64,000 nucleotides of DNA from Desulfomarina profundi (GCF_019703855.1 NZ_AP024086.1:186001-250000), one strand, 5' to 3'; positions 18,835 to 28,301 are shown, counted from the first letter of the stretch. A program made the numbers and translations. Notes: generated by a model from the sequence alone, not told the origin.

Positions 18835-19296
18835 TTAAAACAGGGAACTTTCCGGCAGCGGAACTTCAAGGAGTTTGTCAAACACCAGATAGACAAAGAC
18901 AAGCACACCCACTGAGGTAAAGATTATATGGGGTGTTTTGCGTGTACCGAGAAGGTACATGGCAGCCGGTAGAAAAAACGAAGAACCGATATAAAAACCC
19001 AATGGTTCCAGCAATATTGAGTAAACAAACATCAGGATGAGAAGCCCCCAGAACCTGACAGGTGTTTCGGTGAGGTTCAGACGGTCGGTTTTTTCTTGTG
19101 TTGAGGTGTTCTTTTTCTTCAGCCACAGCACAATTTCAAGAAGACATAATCCACCGAAACAGATGGCGAGGAATCGTATATATGTAGCTGTTGAATGCTG
19201 CACCATTTCTGGAAAGGCTGCTGTGCTCCTGTAGAGCAGAACGGAAAGAACCAGAAACAGACTGAGAAGCAGAAGTTCCGTTGCTTGTTTTGTCAT
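18835..19296 (-). CDS. tctB: TctB small membrane subunit of a tripartite tricarboxylate transporter, 153 residues
   Basis: Small, poorly conserved four-helix subunit of TTT transporters. Hydrophobic helices (LLLLSLFLVLSVLLYRSTAA, RFLAICFGGLCLLEIVLWL, FWGLLILMFVYSILLEPLGF and a last one ending VYLVFDKLLEVPLP) match the family plan and length. Begins 6 bp after the tctC stop, so the two are co-translated or co-transcribed. Confidence 0.9.
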   Translation of the reverse strand: MTKQATELLLLSLFLVLSVLLYRSTAAFPEMVQHSTATYIRFLAICFGGLCLLEIVLWLKKKNTSTQEKTDRLNLTETPVRFWGLLILMFVYSILLEPLGFYIGSSFFLPAAMYLLGTRKTPHIIFTSVGVLVFVYLVFDKLLEVPLPESSLF

Positions 19297-19302
19297 GGTT
19301 TT

Positions 19303-20244
19303 TTACCAGGGGGTTGAGTCATAGAATTTCTGGGTTTCTGCCTGCAGATCCACGAGGTATTGACGATAATCTTCTCCCTTCATCGGCAGGAGAATCATGA
19401 CATCTTTTTTACAGTTGGCAATAAATTCAGGATCGTTCATGACATCCTGGAGCAGTTTGTCCAGTGTAGCCGCAATTTCCTTGCTGATTCCTGCCGGTGC
19501 GACAAAACCTCTGGTGGCAGTCATGCTCACATCGAGACCCTGTTCTCTGGCGGTTGGAACATCGGGAAGAATGTCGGAACGCTTGGAGTCCATTATCGCA
19601 ATGATTCGTGCGGTTCCGGCCTTGTGCTGTGCCTGGAGCTGGGTCAGGTTCATGAAGGAGGCATCAATATGGCCACCGAGAATGAGTGATTTCTGTTCAG
19701 TGGAACCTTTGGTGGGCATGAGGTTGAACTTGGCCCCGGTCTTGTTTTCGAATTTCTTGGCGGCGACAAAATCATCAGAACCAATACCGTTGACCGCTAC
19801 CGTGAGATTTGCTGCCTTGGCGGCCTTGATAAAATCCTGAAGGTTTTTTATCGGGCTGTCCTTTGGAACGGCAATGATAAGCGGGTCCTGCATCATGTTG
19901 GCAATAATATGAAAACTGTCGAGCGTGTATTTTGCACGTTTGGCGACGATATGGGAAACAATCTGTGTTGTGAACATCATACCGATTGTATAACCGTCAG
20001 CCTTTGCCCTGGCTATTTCCTCAAATCCTTTCTTTCCTCCGGATCCCGGTACGTTCTTAATAACAAAATCGGCACCTTTCAGATATTTCTTGGCGGTTTT
20101 CACAAACAGCCTGGCTGAGGTGTCGGTAGAGCCTCCGGCCTTTGAGGGGACGATAATTTTGATCGGTTTGGATGGATAGGAGGCCTGGGCCAGTCCGGAA
20201 AAGGCGAAGAACAGAATAGAAACAAGGGTCAGAAGTTTGCGCAT
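19303..20244 (-). CDS. tctC: TctC periplasmic receptor of a tripartite tricarboxylate transporter, 313 residues
   Basis: Solute receptor of the Bug/TctC family (PF03401). Signal peptide MRKLLTLVSILFFAFSGLAQ with a cleavage site near ASYP; mature domain begins YPSKPIKIIVPSKAGGSTDT, the family signature. GGAG lies 7 bases before the start. First gene of the tct operon; a perfect sigma-54 promoter is about 100 bp upstream, tying it to the NtrC-type regulator beyond. Confidence 0.95.
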   Translation of the reverse strand: MRKLLTLVSILFFAFSGLAQASYPSKPIKIIVPSKAGGSTDTSARLFVKTAKKYLKGADFVIKNVPGSGGKKGFEEIARAKADGYTIGMMFTTQIVSHIVAKRAKYTLDSFHIIANMMQDPLIIAVPKDSPIKNLQDFIKAAKAANLTVAVNGIGSDDFVAAKKFENKTGAKFNLMPTKGSTEQKSLILGGHIDASFMNLTQLQAQHKAGTARIIAIMDSKRSDILPDVPTAREQGLDVSMTATRGFVAPAGISKEIAATLDKLLQDVMNDPEFIANCKKDVMILLPMKGEDYRQYLVDLQAETQKFYDSTPW

Positions 20245-20343
20245 AATTTTCTCCTAATGAATATTTTAGATGCCTTGGCGGCGTTTTCTTCTCCCTGGTA
20301 TTAGAGGGAGAACGGGTTGAAGAACATTCTGGCAGGGTTGACC

Positions 20344-20358
20344 GCAAGGACTGTGCCA
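20344..20358 (-). promoter_or_regulatory. Sigma-54 (-24/-12) promoter of tctCBA
   Basis: Minus-strand TGGCAC-AGTCC-TTGC matches the RpoN consensus exactly, including the N5 spacer. It would start transcription about 85 bp upstream of tctC and lies between tctC and the NtrC-family regulator gene. Confidence 0.85.
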
Positions 20359-20439
20359 TTTTTAAAGGAGAATTTATCGTCCTTGAATCACAGGGGATTT
20401 TTATTATTTTACAGTGTTGGGGAGATAGAGGTTTCCGTG

Positions 20440-20482
20440 GACGGGTCATGGATGACCGTTAATGAGTCATTGTTGACCCGTC
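20440..20482. promoter_or_regulatory. Palindromic upstream activator site for the tct promoter
   Basis: Outer arms GACGGGTCA/TGACCCGTC enclose a perfect inner palindrome GGTCATGGATGACC and a further GAGTCA half-site. It is centred about 100 bp upstream of the -24 element, the usual place for bEBP binding. It overlaps the regulator's stop codon and could also act as a 3' hairpin for that transcript, though no T-run follows. Confidence 0.6.
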
Positions 20483-21821
20483 ATTTTTTCAGATTGAACT
20501 TCTGCATGCGGAGATAGAGTCTTTTGCGGGGAATGCCAAGCATTTTTGCTGTTCTTTCTATTTTTCCTCCATTTCTGGCAAGCGCTTCCTTGATGATTTT
20601 CTTCTCGTATTCCTGGACAAGATGATCAAAACCCAGATCAAAATGAACCTGGTCAATAGAATGAGCTGAGGGGTCTGCAAGATCCAGCTCTAGACCCAGG
20701 ACAAGTTGCTGAGCGACGTTGCGCAGTTCTCTGACATTGCCGGGCCAGAAATAGTGTTCCAGCCTGTCCCGGGTGGCGGCATCAATCCGCACCTCTTTCT
20801 TCTGGAATTGCTTAGCTGTCTGTGAGATGAAATACTGGAGAATGAGCATTATGTCTTTTTTCCTTCTGCGAAGCGGTGGAATGGTGATCCTGGCCACATT
20901 CAATCTGTAAAAGAGATCCTCCCTGAAGGTACCTTTTCTGACTGCTTCTCTCAGGTCCACCTTTGAGGCGGCAATAATACGGAAATCAACCGGGATTGTC
21001 AGGTTTCCCCCAACCCGTTCGATAACTCTTTCCTGTACGGTTCGCAGAAGTTTAACTTGGATATCCAGAGGCATGGATTCAATTTCGTCAAGAAAAAGAG
21101 TCCCCCCCTGGGCCTGTTCGATTTTTCCTATTCGCCGTCTGGAGGCGGAAGTAAAAGCTCCTTTTTCATGTCCGAAAAGTTCACTCTCAACAAGATTTGC
21201 CGGAATAGCACCGCAGTTCAAGGGAATAAACCTTCCCGTGTGCCGGTGCCCGAGATCGTGGAGACAATTTGCTGCCAGTTCCTTGCCTGCTCCTGTCTCT
21301 CCAATGAGAAGAACATCGACGTCAATAACGGCAAGAGACAAGAGAATTCTGCGCATTTCCTGGACTTCATCTGAAATACCTATAATGCGTGTTTCTATGT
21401 CTGAATCGGTTTCCAGGCGATGTTTGAGTGAGCGATTTTCAAGGCCGAGTCGTCTTGTTTCAAGAGAGCGTCTGGCTACATCCAGGAGGTACTCAGGAGG
21501 AGCCGGCTTTTCAAGAAAATCATAAGCACCTGACTGCATGGCCTCAATGGCCATGGGAACATCGCCATGGCCGGTAAGGATAACAACTGGAATATCGGCC
21601 GAAATTTTCTTGATCTCATTCAACAATTGCAGACCACTCATCCCCGGCATCTTCACGTCGGTGATAACTGTCCCCATCCAGTCTTCATGAAGGAGAGGCA
21701 GGATTTTCTCAGCAGAGCTGAAAGTGGTGATCGAATATCCTTCCAGCTCAAATGTCTGCCGGCAGGCAAGGAGGATTTCCTCTTCATCGTCAACAAAAAA
21801 AATTTCACCTATTGGAATCAT
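20481..21821 (-). CDS. NtrC-family sigma-54 response regulator (DctD/PgtA-like), 446 residues
   Basis: Receiver with phospho-Asp55 (VITDVKMPGMSG), AAA+ sigma-54 activator domain (Walker A GETGAGKE, Walker [12 protein letters not shown]) and a Fis-type HTH at the C-terminus (GGKIERTAKMLGIPRKRLYL). The sigma-54 contact loop reads GAFTSA instead of GAFTGA, a variant that could affect coupling. It begins 3 bp after the kinase stop, so they form one operon with the receptor upstream. Its probable target is the sigma-54 promoter of tctCBA, directly downstream. In Salmonella, PgtA/B/C control a transporter with the same regulator-kinase-receptor arrangement. Confidence 0.9.
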   Translation of the reverse strand: MIPIGEIFFVDDEEEILLACRQTFELEGYSITTFSSAEKILPLLHEDWMGTVITDVKMPGMSGLQLLNEIKKISADIPVVILTGHGDVPMAIEAMQSGAYDFLEKPAPPEYLLDVARRSLETRRLGLENRSLKHRLETDSDIETRIIGISDEVQEMRRILLSLAVIDVDVLLIGETGAGKELAANCLHDLGHRHTGRFIPLNCGAIPANLVESELFGHEKGAFTSASRRRIGKIEQAQGGTLFLDEIESMPLDIQVKLLRTVQERVIERVGGNLTIPVDFRIIAASKVDLREAVRKGTFREDLFYRLNVARITIPPLRRRKKDIMLILQYFISQTAKQFQKKEVRIDAATRDRLEHYFWPGNVRELRNVAQQLVLGLELDLADPSAHSIDQVHFDLGFDHLVQEYEKKIIKEALARNGGKIERTAKMLGIPRKRLYLRMQKFNLKK

Positions 21822-21824
21822 CTC

Positions 21825-24227
21825 TTACATCCTGGTTTTTTGGAGCGAAATGGAGAATCTTGTGAAACCGTTTTCATCCTGGCTGGCCACTATGGAACCA
21901 CCGAATCCTTTAATGATGTTATAAGAGATCGACAGGCCGAGGCCAAGTCCCTTGCCGGCTTCCTTGGTTGTAAAAAACGGATCGAATACGGTTTGCATGT
22001 TTTCCGGTTCAATGCCCATGCCGTTATCAATAATTCCTGTAACCACTGAATCACTGGTTTCAGTCAACTCAATAATGATCTTTTTCTTCCCGTGTTCATT
22101 ATTACTGACGGCATCGATGGCATTACTGATGACATTGACAAAAACCTGTTCAAGCCGGATGGAATCAGCATAGACAGCTATGCTGTCAGTAGCTGTTTTT
22201 CTCATAACGTCTACACCATTATTTTCGATCTTGACTGTAAGGAGTGTCAGGGCTCTATCAAGGACAGTTGCGATATCAACAGGTTTGAGTCTGTTTGTTC
22301 GCCAGCGGGAAAAAGTTTTCAAATGGGAGATCATCTTGGCCATCCGCTCTATGAGTTCGCCTATTTTTTCCAGGTTTTTTTCATGAATGTCAATAGCTCC
22401 TTTCTCCAGTAATTTTTTTGCGTTGTGTAGATAATAGCGCATTGCGGAAAGAGGTTGATTCATTTCATGGGCAATTCCGGCGGAGAGTTGTCCCAGCGCG
22501 GCCAGTTTTCCCGCCTGGACCAGTTCGTTCTGTACTTTTCGTCGTTCCTGGATCTCCTGTCGCAACCTGATATTGATTCTGCTTAAATGATCCGTTTTTT
22601 CCCTGACTCGTTTTTTGAGCAGTTGCTGGGCCTGCTCTCTTTCAGTTACATCGTGGACGGTGATCATCAGTCTGCTTCTTTTTCTCTGCCGGACTCTACT
22701 GATGGAGATATCTATCGGGAATGTCATGCCATCACTTTTTTGACCGGTGAAGGTAAACTGTCTTGTGGAATCTTTTTTATTTCTCAGGATTGCATCGCAT
22801 GAGGTGATAAAACTGTCTCTGTCTTTTTTGTCAACAATTGTATAGAGAGAACCGCCTATCATGTCTTTTTCGTCAACCGTAAAGAGAGAAACCGCCATGG
22901 GATTAAAAAAATGAATGATCCCGTCCGGATTGGCAATTACCAGGCCAACGGCAGCGTTATCGATAATTGCCTTTGCGTTTGTCTCTTCCACTGTCAGAGC
23001 AGTATCTCTGAAGATCCGCAGAGCTGCGGCCATCCGCCCGATTTCATCATTTCCAGCTTCAGGAACTGCGTAGGTGAGATCACCTTCGGCTATGGCTTCC
23101 ATACTTTTTCCAAGGGTTGCCAGGCGGGCGACAATGCTGCCTCTGACATAGAACCAGAGAACGGATCCAGCAATAAGAAGACTGAGACAGACCATACCGG
23201 CCAGCAGCCATCCGGCCTTTTTCATTGTTTGGTTTGAACGATTCATCGCGGCCAGTGTTTCCTGCTGGGTGGAATTGATTATTTCGTTGATGATATTTTT
23301 AAGTTTGCTGATAAAAAAATTGTTTTTTGCCAGTATATTCCGACTTTGTATACCGCCTCCCAGGATCCGGTTACGTATGGAAAAAATCGAGTGAGGGCCT
23401 TGCGCAAGGAAAAAAATTTCATCCAGAATCTGTTTCAGGGTAAGTGTACTTGCGTCACCGGGCAGGTTGTTTATGTCGTAACGCAGCAGAGTAATAGCGT
23501 CCCCGGAGAGTGATGTCAGATTTTTAATCTGGTCGAAATCGTTCGAGGTTGAAACCTGGATCATCAGGCTGATCAGTAAAATACCATTGGATCTGATTGT
23601 TTCTATCGTCTCTTTTGAATGCCTGTTCGCCTGCAGTCTGTCAGGAGAAATTTTTGATTTCCTCTCTTTGACAGCGTCAACCAGTTTTTCCAGTTCTGCG
23701 TCAAAATTGTATTTGTAATCTTGGTTCAGGGGATCTACTTCATCTATGAGGTCGGCATAAAGCCATCGCAATCGCTCAGTTTTTTTATTCAGCTCTCTTT
23801 CCAGCTCCAGCTTGCTGGTTACCGATATCTGCAGAGCTTCCAGGTTTTTTCTGAGTTCGGAAGCGAGTTTTCTTAATTCTTTTTTTAATCCGGTTGAGGC
23901 CGTATTGAGGAGGACAATCTGGTTGTTGATCCGTGAAAGCAGGCTTTGAATGTCACGTTGGATAACAGTGCGGACCCTGTCGTTGGGTGCCGAGAGAAGG
24001 CGGGGTGCCACTGCAATGATTTCTCCGCCGATTTTAGTGAAATCTGTTACCTGGATAACTTCCTGAACATGCTGTTTGGCGATTGACTGGAAGAGTTTCT
24101 CCGAATGTTTAAAGATAAGCATTGACAGTATTCCTACGATTATCGTAATCATCGCAATTGTAGAAAACGCCAGCAGCAGTCTGGTCCATATGGTCGCAGG
24201 AAAGGTTTTCAGTGAAATAATTTTCAT
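21825..24227 (-). CDS. Sensor histidine kinase of the DctB/PgtB type, 800 residues
   Basis: TM1 at about residues 15-37, a long mostly helical periplasmic domain (about 40-345), TM2 about 345-370, HAMP (ending NDEIGRMAAALRIFRDTAL), a PAS domain (VGLVIANPDGIIHFFNPMAV), coiled coil, and a kinase core with the DctB/FixL-type H-box GIAHEMNQPLSAMRYY, N-box NVISNAIDAV and GLGLSISYNIIKG. The helical periplasmic domain suggests it reads a partner protein rather than ligand itself; the adjacent periplasmic binding protein is the candidate. It transfers phosphate to the co-operonic NtrC-type regulator. Confidence 0.88.
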   Translation of the reverse strand: MKIISLKTFPATIWTRLLLAFSTIAMITIIVGILSMLIFKHSEKLFQSIAKQHVQEVIQVTDFTKIGGEIIAVAPRLLSAPNDRVRTVIQRDIQSLLSRINNQIVLLNTASTGLKKELRKLASELRKNLEALQISVTSKLELERELNKKTERLRWLYADLIDEVDPLNQDYKYNFDAELEKLVDAVKERKSKISPDRLQANRHSKETIETIRSNGILLISLMIQVSTSNDFDQIKNLTSLSGDAITLLRYDINNLPGDASTLTLKQILDEIFFLAQGPHSIFSIRNRILGGGIQSRNILAKNNFFISKLKNIINEIINSTQQETLAAMNRSNQTMKKAGWLLAGMVCLSLLIAGSVLWFYVRGSIVARLATLGKSMEAIAEGDLTYAVPEAGNDEIGRMAAALRIFRDTALTVEETNAKAIIDNAAVGLVIANPDGIIHFFNPMAVSLFTVDEKDMIGGSLYTIVDKKDRDSFITSCDAILRNKKDSTRQFTFTGQKSDGMTFPIDISISRVRQRKRSRLMITVHDVTEREQAQQLLKKRVREKTDHLSRINIRLRQEIQERRKVQNELVQAGKLAALGQLSAGIAHEMNQPLSAMRYYLHNAKKLLEKGAIDIHEKNLEKIGELIERMAKMISHLKTFSRWRTNRLKPVDIATVLDRALTLLTVKIENNGVDVMRKTATDSIAVYADSIRLEQVFVNVISNAIDAVSNNEHGKKKIIIELTETSDSVVTGIIDNGMGIEPENMQTVFDPFFTTKEAGKGLGLGLSISYNIIKGFGGSIVASQDENGFTRFSISLQKTRM

Positions 24228-24239
24228 TTGAACTTCCGG

Positions 24240-24392
24240 CTAGTTGGTGTCTGTCCAGAAATGAGATTTTTTGTTCGAGTTCAAGGAGCATAGAAAAATA
24301 AAAAGTGCAGCATATTAGACATATGTGAGCATTTTTATTTTTCGTAGCGACGCAGAAATCGGGCAAAAAGGCCATTTATGGACAGACACTAG
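24240..24392. repeat. Inverted-repeat element family D (153 bp)
   Basis: Ends read CTAGTTGGTGTCTGTCC on the left and, inverted, CTAGTGTCTGTCCATAAATG on the right. No coding capacity. It lies between the receptor gene and the kinase gene of one operon. Its right edge coincides with the receptor's stop codon (TAG at 24389-24391), so the C-terminus of that protein may have been set by the insertion. A partial relic may occur near 6026. Confidence 0.65.
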
Positions 24393-25821
24393 TTGTCAAT
24401 CCGGACCCGGGAAGATGATTGTCCTGTTCTGCTGTCTTCAAGCAGATTCTCCGCTTTTTGTAGTTGTCCTGAAACAAAAGCGGACCAGTTTTTCAGCAGT
24501 TCTCTCCTGCTGTTACGCTCCCCGATATGGAGGGAGCTTCCATTCAACAGGTTATTCAGGTCAGTATCAACGGATTCTTCCGCAGTTACCGGCAGTGCAC
24601 AGAGAAGAGTTATGATTTCTTGTGTGAGTTTTGTCTTTAATGGTTTTTCAATTCCCGGATCTTTTTGCAGTTCAATAAGTTTTTTCCAGATTTTTCTTCG
24701 CTCCGGTAATCTGTAAGTAATCAACTGGTCGAAAAGTTGATTGACCAGATGGTATCTGTTTCTCGACAGCCTAGAGTCATAGGCTTGGATTTTGTTGCCG
24801 TTTATATACTTGAGAAGCCTCGGTATCTGTGATTTTTCAGTTGTGTAGATATTTTTCAGGACCGGCAGGCGACCGATTGCCGGGGAGAGAAGGATTTTCT
24901 GTCCGGGGGTGAGAGAACAAAGGTAAGGAACTGCTCAGCGGATGCGATATTTTCCGCTCCGTTCAAAAGTGCGATTCCGGCTGGAATAAGAACAACAGGT
25001 TTCCCGTACTCGAACTGGATTTCTCTGTTAAGGCTTTTCTGTCTCTGGGCAAGAAAGTCAATGACCAGCCCTATTCCGAATCGCCCGTTGACGATCCCTT
25101 CGGGAACACTGAAACTTCGGGCAGTTATGGTATTAAAATTACCGGATGCCTTGATCAGGTAAGCCCAACCCTGCTGCCAGCCCATCTTTTGTAGAATACT
25201 CTCGACAATCAGGTGAGTTGTGCCGGAACGGGAAGGTGTAGACATGGCAACCTGACCATAATAGACTTGATCGCTGAGGGAGTGCCAGCCGGTGGGGGGC
25301 GGCAGTTGATTTTCTTTCAAGAACCTGTTGTTCCACATATAACCGACTCCGGAGAGGGCAAAACTGTAAAAATAGCCATCATGATCCTGGAGATTCAACC
25401 CGTTGATTTTAAGGGAAGGATATTGAAGGTGGAAACCGGATTGCAGTAACCTGCCGGTTTGCTGCAGGACCTCAAAGGCATCTGTTGAGGAGGACCAGAA
25501 GAGATCAAATTTTCTCTGGTTTCCCCGTTGGATCTCTGCCAGGGCGGCAGTTGTTTTTTTATTGAGTATGCTGATCTGAATCAGAGGGTGGAGTTCATTG
25601 AATACATTGATGAAAGGTTGATAGAACTCCGGTGGGAATGATGTGATGATCGCCAGTTTCTCAACATTTTTTCCAGGAATTGACAGGTCGTTCTCTTTCC
25701 GGGAAAAAGCACATTCCGGATATGCCTGGAAAAGAGAGAAGAGAAGCAGAAGGAGAAACAGGTAACCGCGGGGCAGCATATATCCGGATTTTTCGTATGG
25801 ATCAGTTAGGTGTTTTGTCAT
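24389..25821 (-). pseudogene. Periplasmic solute-binding protein (PgtC-like receptor), one frameshift
   Basis: Signal peptide (GYLFLLLLLFSLFQAYPECA) followed by an Fe3+/phosphoglycerate-type binding domain (LAIITSFPPEFYQPFINVFN, FDLFWSSSTDAFEVLQQTGR, GYFYSFALSGVGYMWNN, AMSTPSRSGTTHLIVESIL). The frame shifts in a run of five G on the + strand at 24905-24909. With one more base the protein continues as GQKILLSPAIGRLPVLKN and runs 477 residues to the TAG at 24389, with a helical C-terminal extension. Its place before a kinase and an NtrC-type regulator matches PgtC, the receptor of the phosphoglycerate-sensing PgtABC system. Start could instead be MLPRG, 14 codons in. Probably functional if the frameshift is a base-calling error. 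Confidence 0.8.
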
Positions 25822-25950
25822 ATGCGTGCAGCTGTTGATACGGATTTCATATGCAATCAGAAACTTTATAGTACCCTATTCATTGGTTTGTGAAAGAAAA
25901 AAACAAATAATTCTTGCACTACTCATGAAAAGGAAGTACTAAAAAAGTCG

Positions 25951-25962
25951 AATGTCGACATT
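25951..25962. promoter_or_regulatory. GntR operator candidate 1
   Basis: Perfect 12-bp palindrome AATGTCGACATT, 55 bp before the gntR start and 10 bp past a plausible promoter (TTGCAC-17-TACTAA). It shares the TGTCGACA core with the site in front of the downstream operon. Confidence 0.6.
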
Positions 25963-26016
25963 ATAAAATTTACTGTTCGGTATGGGAGTACCACTGAACG
26001 TGACCAGTTTTCAGAG

Positions 26017-26673
26017 TTGGAAAATACATTGAAGATTGTAAAATCCACATACAAAGACCAGATTATTGAGCATATTTATGACCTGGTCCTTGATGGAGTG
26101 TATTCACCGGGAGACAAGATCAAAGAGAGTCTGCTGGCTAAGGAGTTGGGGGTGAGCAGGGCTCCTGTGCGTGAAGCACTGAAGGAACTTATTGCCAATG
26201 GCATAATTGACTACCGCGCCCAGGTGGGAAATTTTGTTGCCGATTTGTCTCCGAAGGAAATTATCGATGCCTATACTACGCGGGGTGTACTGGAAGGATA
26301 CGCTGTTATGGAGACCAGTGCAGCTTTTTCCCGGGATGAAATCGAGACCCTGGTGGAGATGACAGGGAAAATGGAAAGATACGCGGAAAAAGGCAATCGA
26401 AAAATGGTAGTCAAAATTGGTGATGATTTTCACAATATGCTCATCAGCAAAAATAAGAATATGCAGTTGATCGAATATACAGAGCGACTCAGCCTGAAAC
26501 TGCATGTCCTCTTTTACAAATACTGGTCAAACCTGTATACGCCGAAAGAGATAGGCAGTCGGCATATGGAAATCGTTTCCAGTATTATTTCCGGTAATCC
26601 TGGAAAAATTGAAAGAAGTGTCAGGGAGCATTATACAGAGACTGGAACGAAAATAGCTTCCTGGGGTGACTAA
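26017..26673 (+). CDS. GntR/FadR-family transcriptional regulator, 218 residues
   Basis: Winged helix N-terminus with the GntR signature (DLVLDGVYSPGDKIKESLLA, then ELGVSRAPVREALKELIANG) and an all-helical FCD ligand domain (metal/carboxylate-binding in this family; His residues in DDFHNMLIS and GSRHMEIV, and REHYTE). Starts with TTG. It precedes the ATP-grasp/aminomutase/peptidase genes, and matching palindromes lie before gntR and before the next gene. It probably represses or activates both, with an effector that is a substrate or product of the pathway. Confidence 0.9.
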   Translation: MENTLKIVKSTYKDQIIEHIYDLVLDGVYSPGDKIKESLLAKELGVSRAPVREALKELIANGIIDYRAQVGNFVADLSPKEIIDAYTTRGVLEGYAVMETSAAFSRDEIETLVEMTGKMERYAEKGNRKMVVKIGDDFHNMLISKNKNMQLIEYTERLSLKLHVLFYKYWSNLYTPKEIGSRHMEIVSSIISGNPGKIERSVREHYTETGTKIASWGD

Positions 26674-26717
26674 TTGTTTTGACTTTCTTTATACATGAGG
26701 ATGTAGGGAAAGAATAA

Positions 26718-26734
26718 ATGTCGACTGTCGACAT
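26718..26734. promoter_or_regulatory. GntR operator candidate 2
   Basis: ATGTCGACTGTCGACAT, a 17-bp inverted repeat around a central base carrying two GTCGAC cores, about 135 bp before the ATP-grasp start. Same core as the palindrome before gntR, which supports one regulator for both. Confidence 0.65.
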
Positions 26735-26870
26735 AAATGGTGGTTTCTCCATCGGGGAGGTGGAGGATTCAAGTGATATTTCAATCATGCAGTCAGCAAA
26801 ATTCGGGGTCGCCAGGCGTCAATGGTGCTGAAGTGCGGGGTTGGGATGATAATGAAACCAGGTAAAGAAT

Positions 26871-28295
26871 ATGCAGATCCATGGTGGGGATATTTTATAT
26901 TCTAATTTGGAATATGATCCAGATGTGTACTATTTCCTCTATATTGGGGATCTTAAAAACTATGCGCTCAATTATTTTGTGAAGGAAACCCTTGAAAAAA
27001 GATTTTCCGGCCGGGAGGTTCAATTTATAGCTATAGTTCCGGATGTATGTTTTCAGTACAATTTTTCCAATATTCTGGTCATTAATCCTGTGGCCCGGGA
27101 TGATATGATTACAAATCATACCTTCAGTAATATCCCGACAGCGCCAAAAACGAGTTGCAGGATCAGTGGCCCTCAGTTCATGTCAGCTGTTTCAAAAAAT
27201 GAAACTGTTTTGTCACTTATTGAAACTGTTTTAAAAAACCAGAATGAAATATACATAAATCTTTACGAGAGCCTGATGGAAATGAACCTTGATTCTCTTG
27301 ACAGGGTTATTCTTCTTGGGCCGGACAAAAAGATTGCAAGAAAATATAATGATAAAATTGTTCAATTCAGAGAGCTGCAGGGTATTGTTCCTCTCATCGA
27401 AGGAGCAGTCTGCCGTGGTGTTGAAGAATTGATGAGAATGACCAGCTCTTTCAGGGAAAAATGGCCGGATGGTATTTTCGTCAGTGGGGCGTTCTCGGCA
27501 GCCGGTGCGAACTCAGCGGTGACTCGTACCCAGGAGGAGGTTTCCGCAAAATTTACGGATGACAGTAGTGAATATCTGGTGACAAGGTATATTCCCCATG
27601 ATCTCGACCCCACTGTGCTGGCTGTGGTTGCCAATGAAAACGATGTTTATATTGCAGGAGTCGCGGATCAGACAATTGTTGATGGTAACCGGTTTGTAGG
27701 ATCGCATTTTCCTTCCGTGACAACCCGGGAACAGCAGCAGAAACTCAAAGAATACACCAGGGCGGTTGGTAAGTTGCTGGGCAGATCGGGCTACAGGGGA
27801 ATTTTCGGTTGTGATTACCTGATTGATTGTGAAGGAAATATTTTTTTCCTGGAAATCAATGCCAGGAAACAGGGAACAACTCTTGAATTTTGTTTCACTC
27901 TTGAGCAGAATCTGCCGAAGGGATCACCCATGTTGCCCGAGCTGGAATATTGTGCGGTTATGGAGAACAGGTTTCCCGAAGGAACCGTGGAAATGAAGGA
28001 GAACTCCAGAGAAATTCACTGGGGGACATATAATTACAAGGTAATGGAAGAGCTGGTAACCAACGGGTATATCCCACAAAACCCCTATGAACGGGAAACC
28101 TTTCAAAAGGTGGCAAACGGAGAATTGGTTAAGGATTTTGTTATCCTTGAGCACCTGGGTACCAATCTTAAGGTTATGCCCGGGACCTTTCTGTCCAGGG
28201 TTGTTTCTGTCGGCCGTTGCAGGGATGATGTGAATGAGGGACTGTGTCAGGGAGTCGGCTTTATAAAACAGACAATACAAAAGCTGGGAGCATAG
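26871..28295 (+). CDS. ATP-grasp ligase-like protein, 474 residues
   Basis: The C-terminal two thirds has ATP-grasp features: LVTRYIPHDLDPTVLAVVAN, GYRGIFGCDYLI and the Mg/ATP motif FFLEINARKQGTT (about residue 325). ATP-grasp enzymes join a carboxylate to an amine via an acyl phosphate. The N-terminal 130 residues match no domain I know. First gene of a three-gene operon (6 bp to the next), behind the GntR operator. The neighbours suggest it ligates an amino acid or beta-amino acid; the substrate is unknown. Confidence 0.8.
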   Translation: MQIHGGDILYSNLEYDPDVYYFLYIGDLKNYALNYFVKETLEKRFSGREVQFIAIVPDVCFQYNFSNILVINPVARDDMITNHTFSNIPTAPKTSCRISGPQFMSAVSKNETVLSLIETVLKNQNEIYINLYESLMEMNLDSLDRVILLGPDKKIARKYNDKIVQFRELQGIVPLIEGAVCRGVEELMRMTSSFREKWPDGIFVSGAFSAAGANSAVTRTQEEVSAKFTDDSSEYLVTRYIPHDLDPTVLAVVANENDVYIAGVADQTIVDGNRFVGSHFPSVTTREQQQKLKEYTRAVGKLLGRSGYRGIFGCDYLIDCEGNIFFLEINARKQGTTLEFCFTLEQNLPKGSPMLPELEYCAVMENRFPEGTVEMKENSREIHWGTYNYKVMEELVTNGYIPQNPYERETFQKVANGELVKDFVILEHLGTNLKVMPGTFLSRVVSVGRCRDDVNEGLCQGVGFIKQTIQKLGA

Positions 28296-28301
28296 AAGAG
28301 G

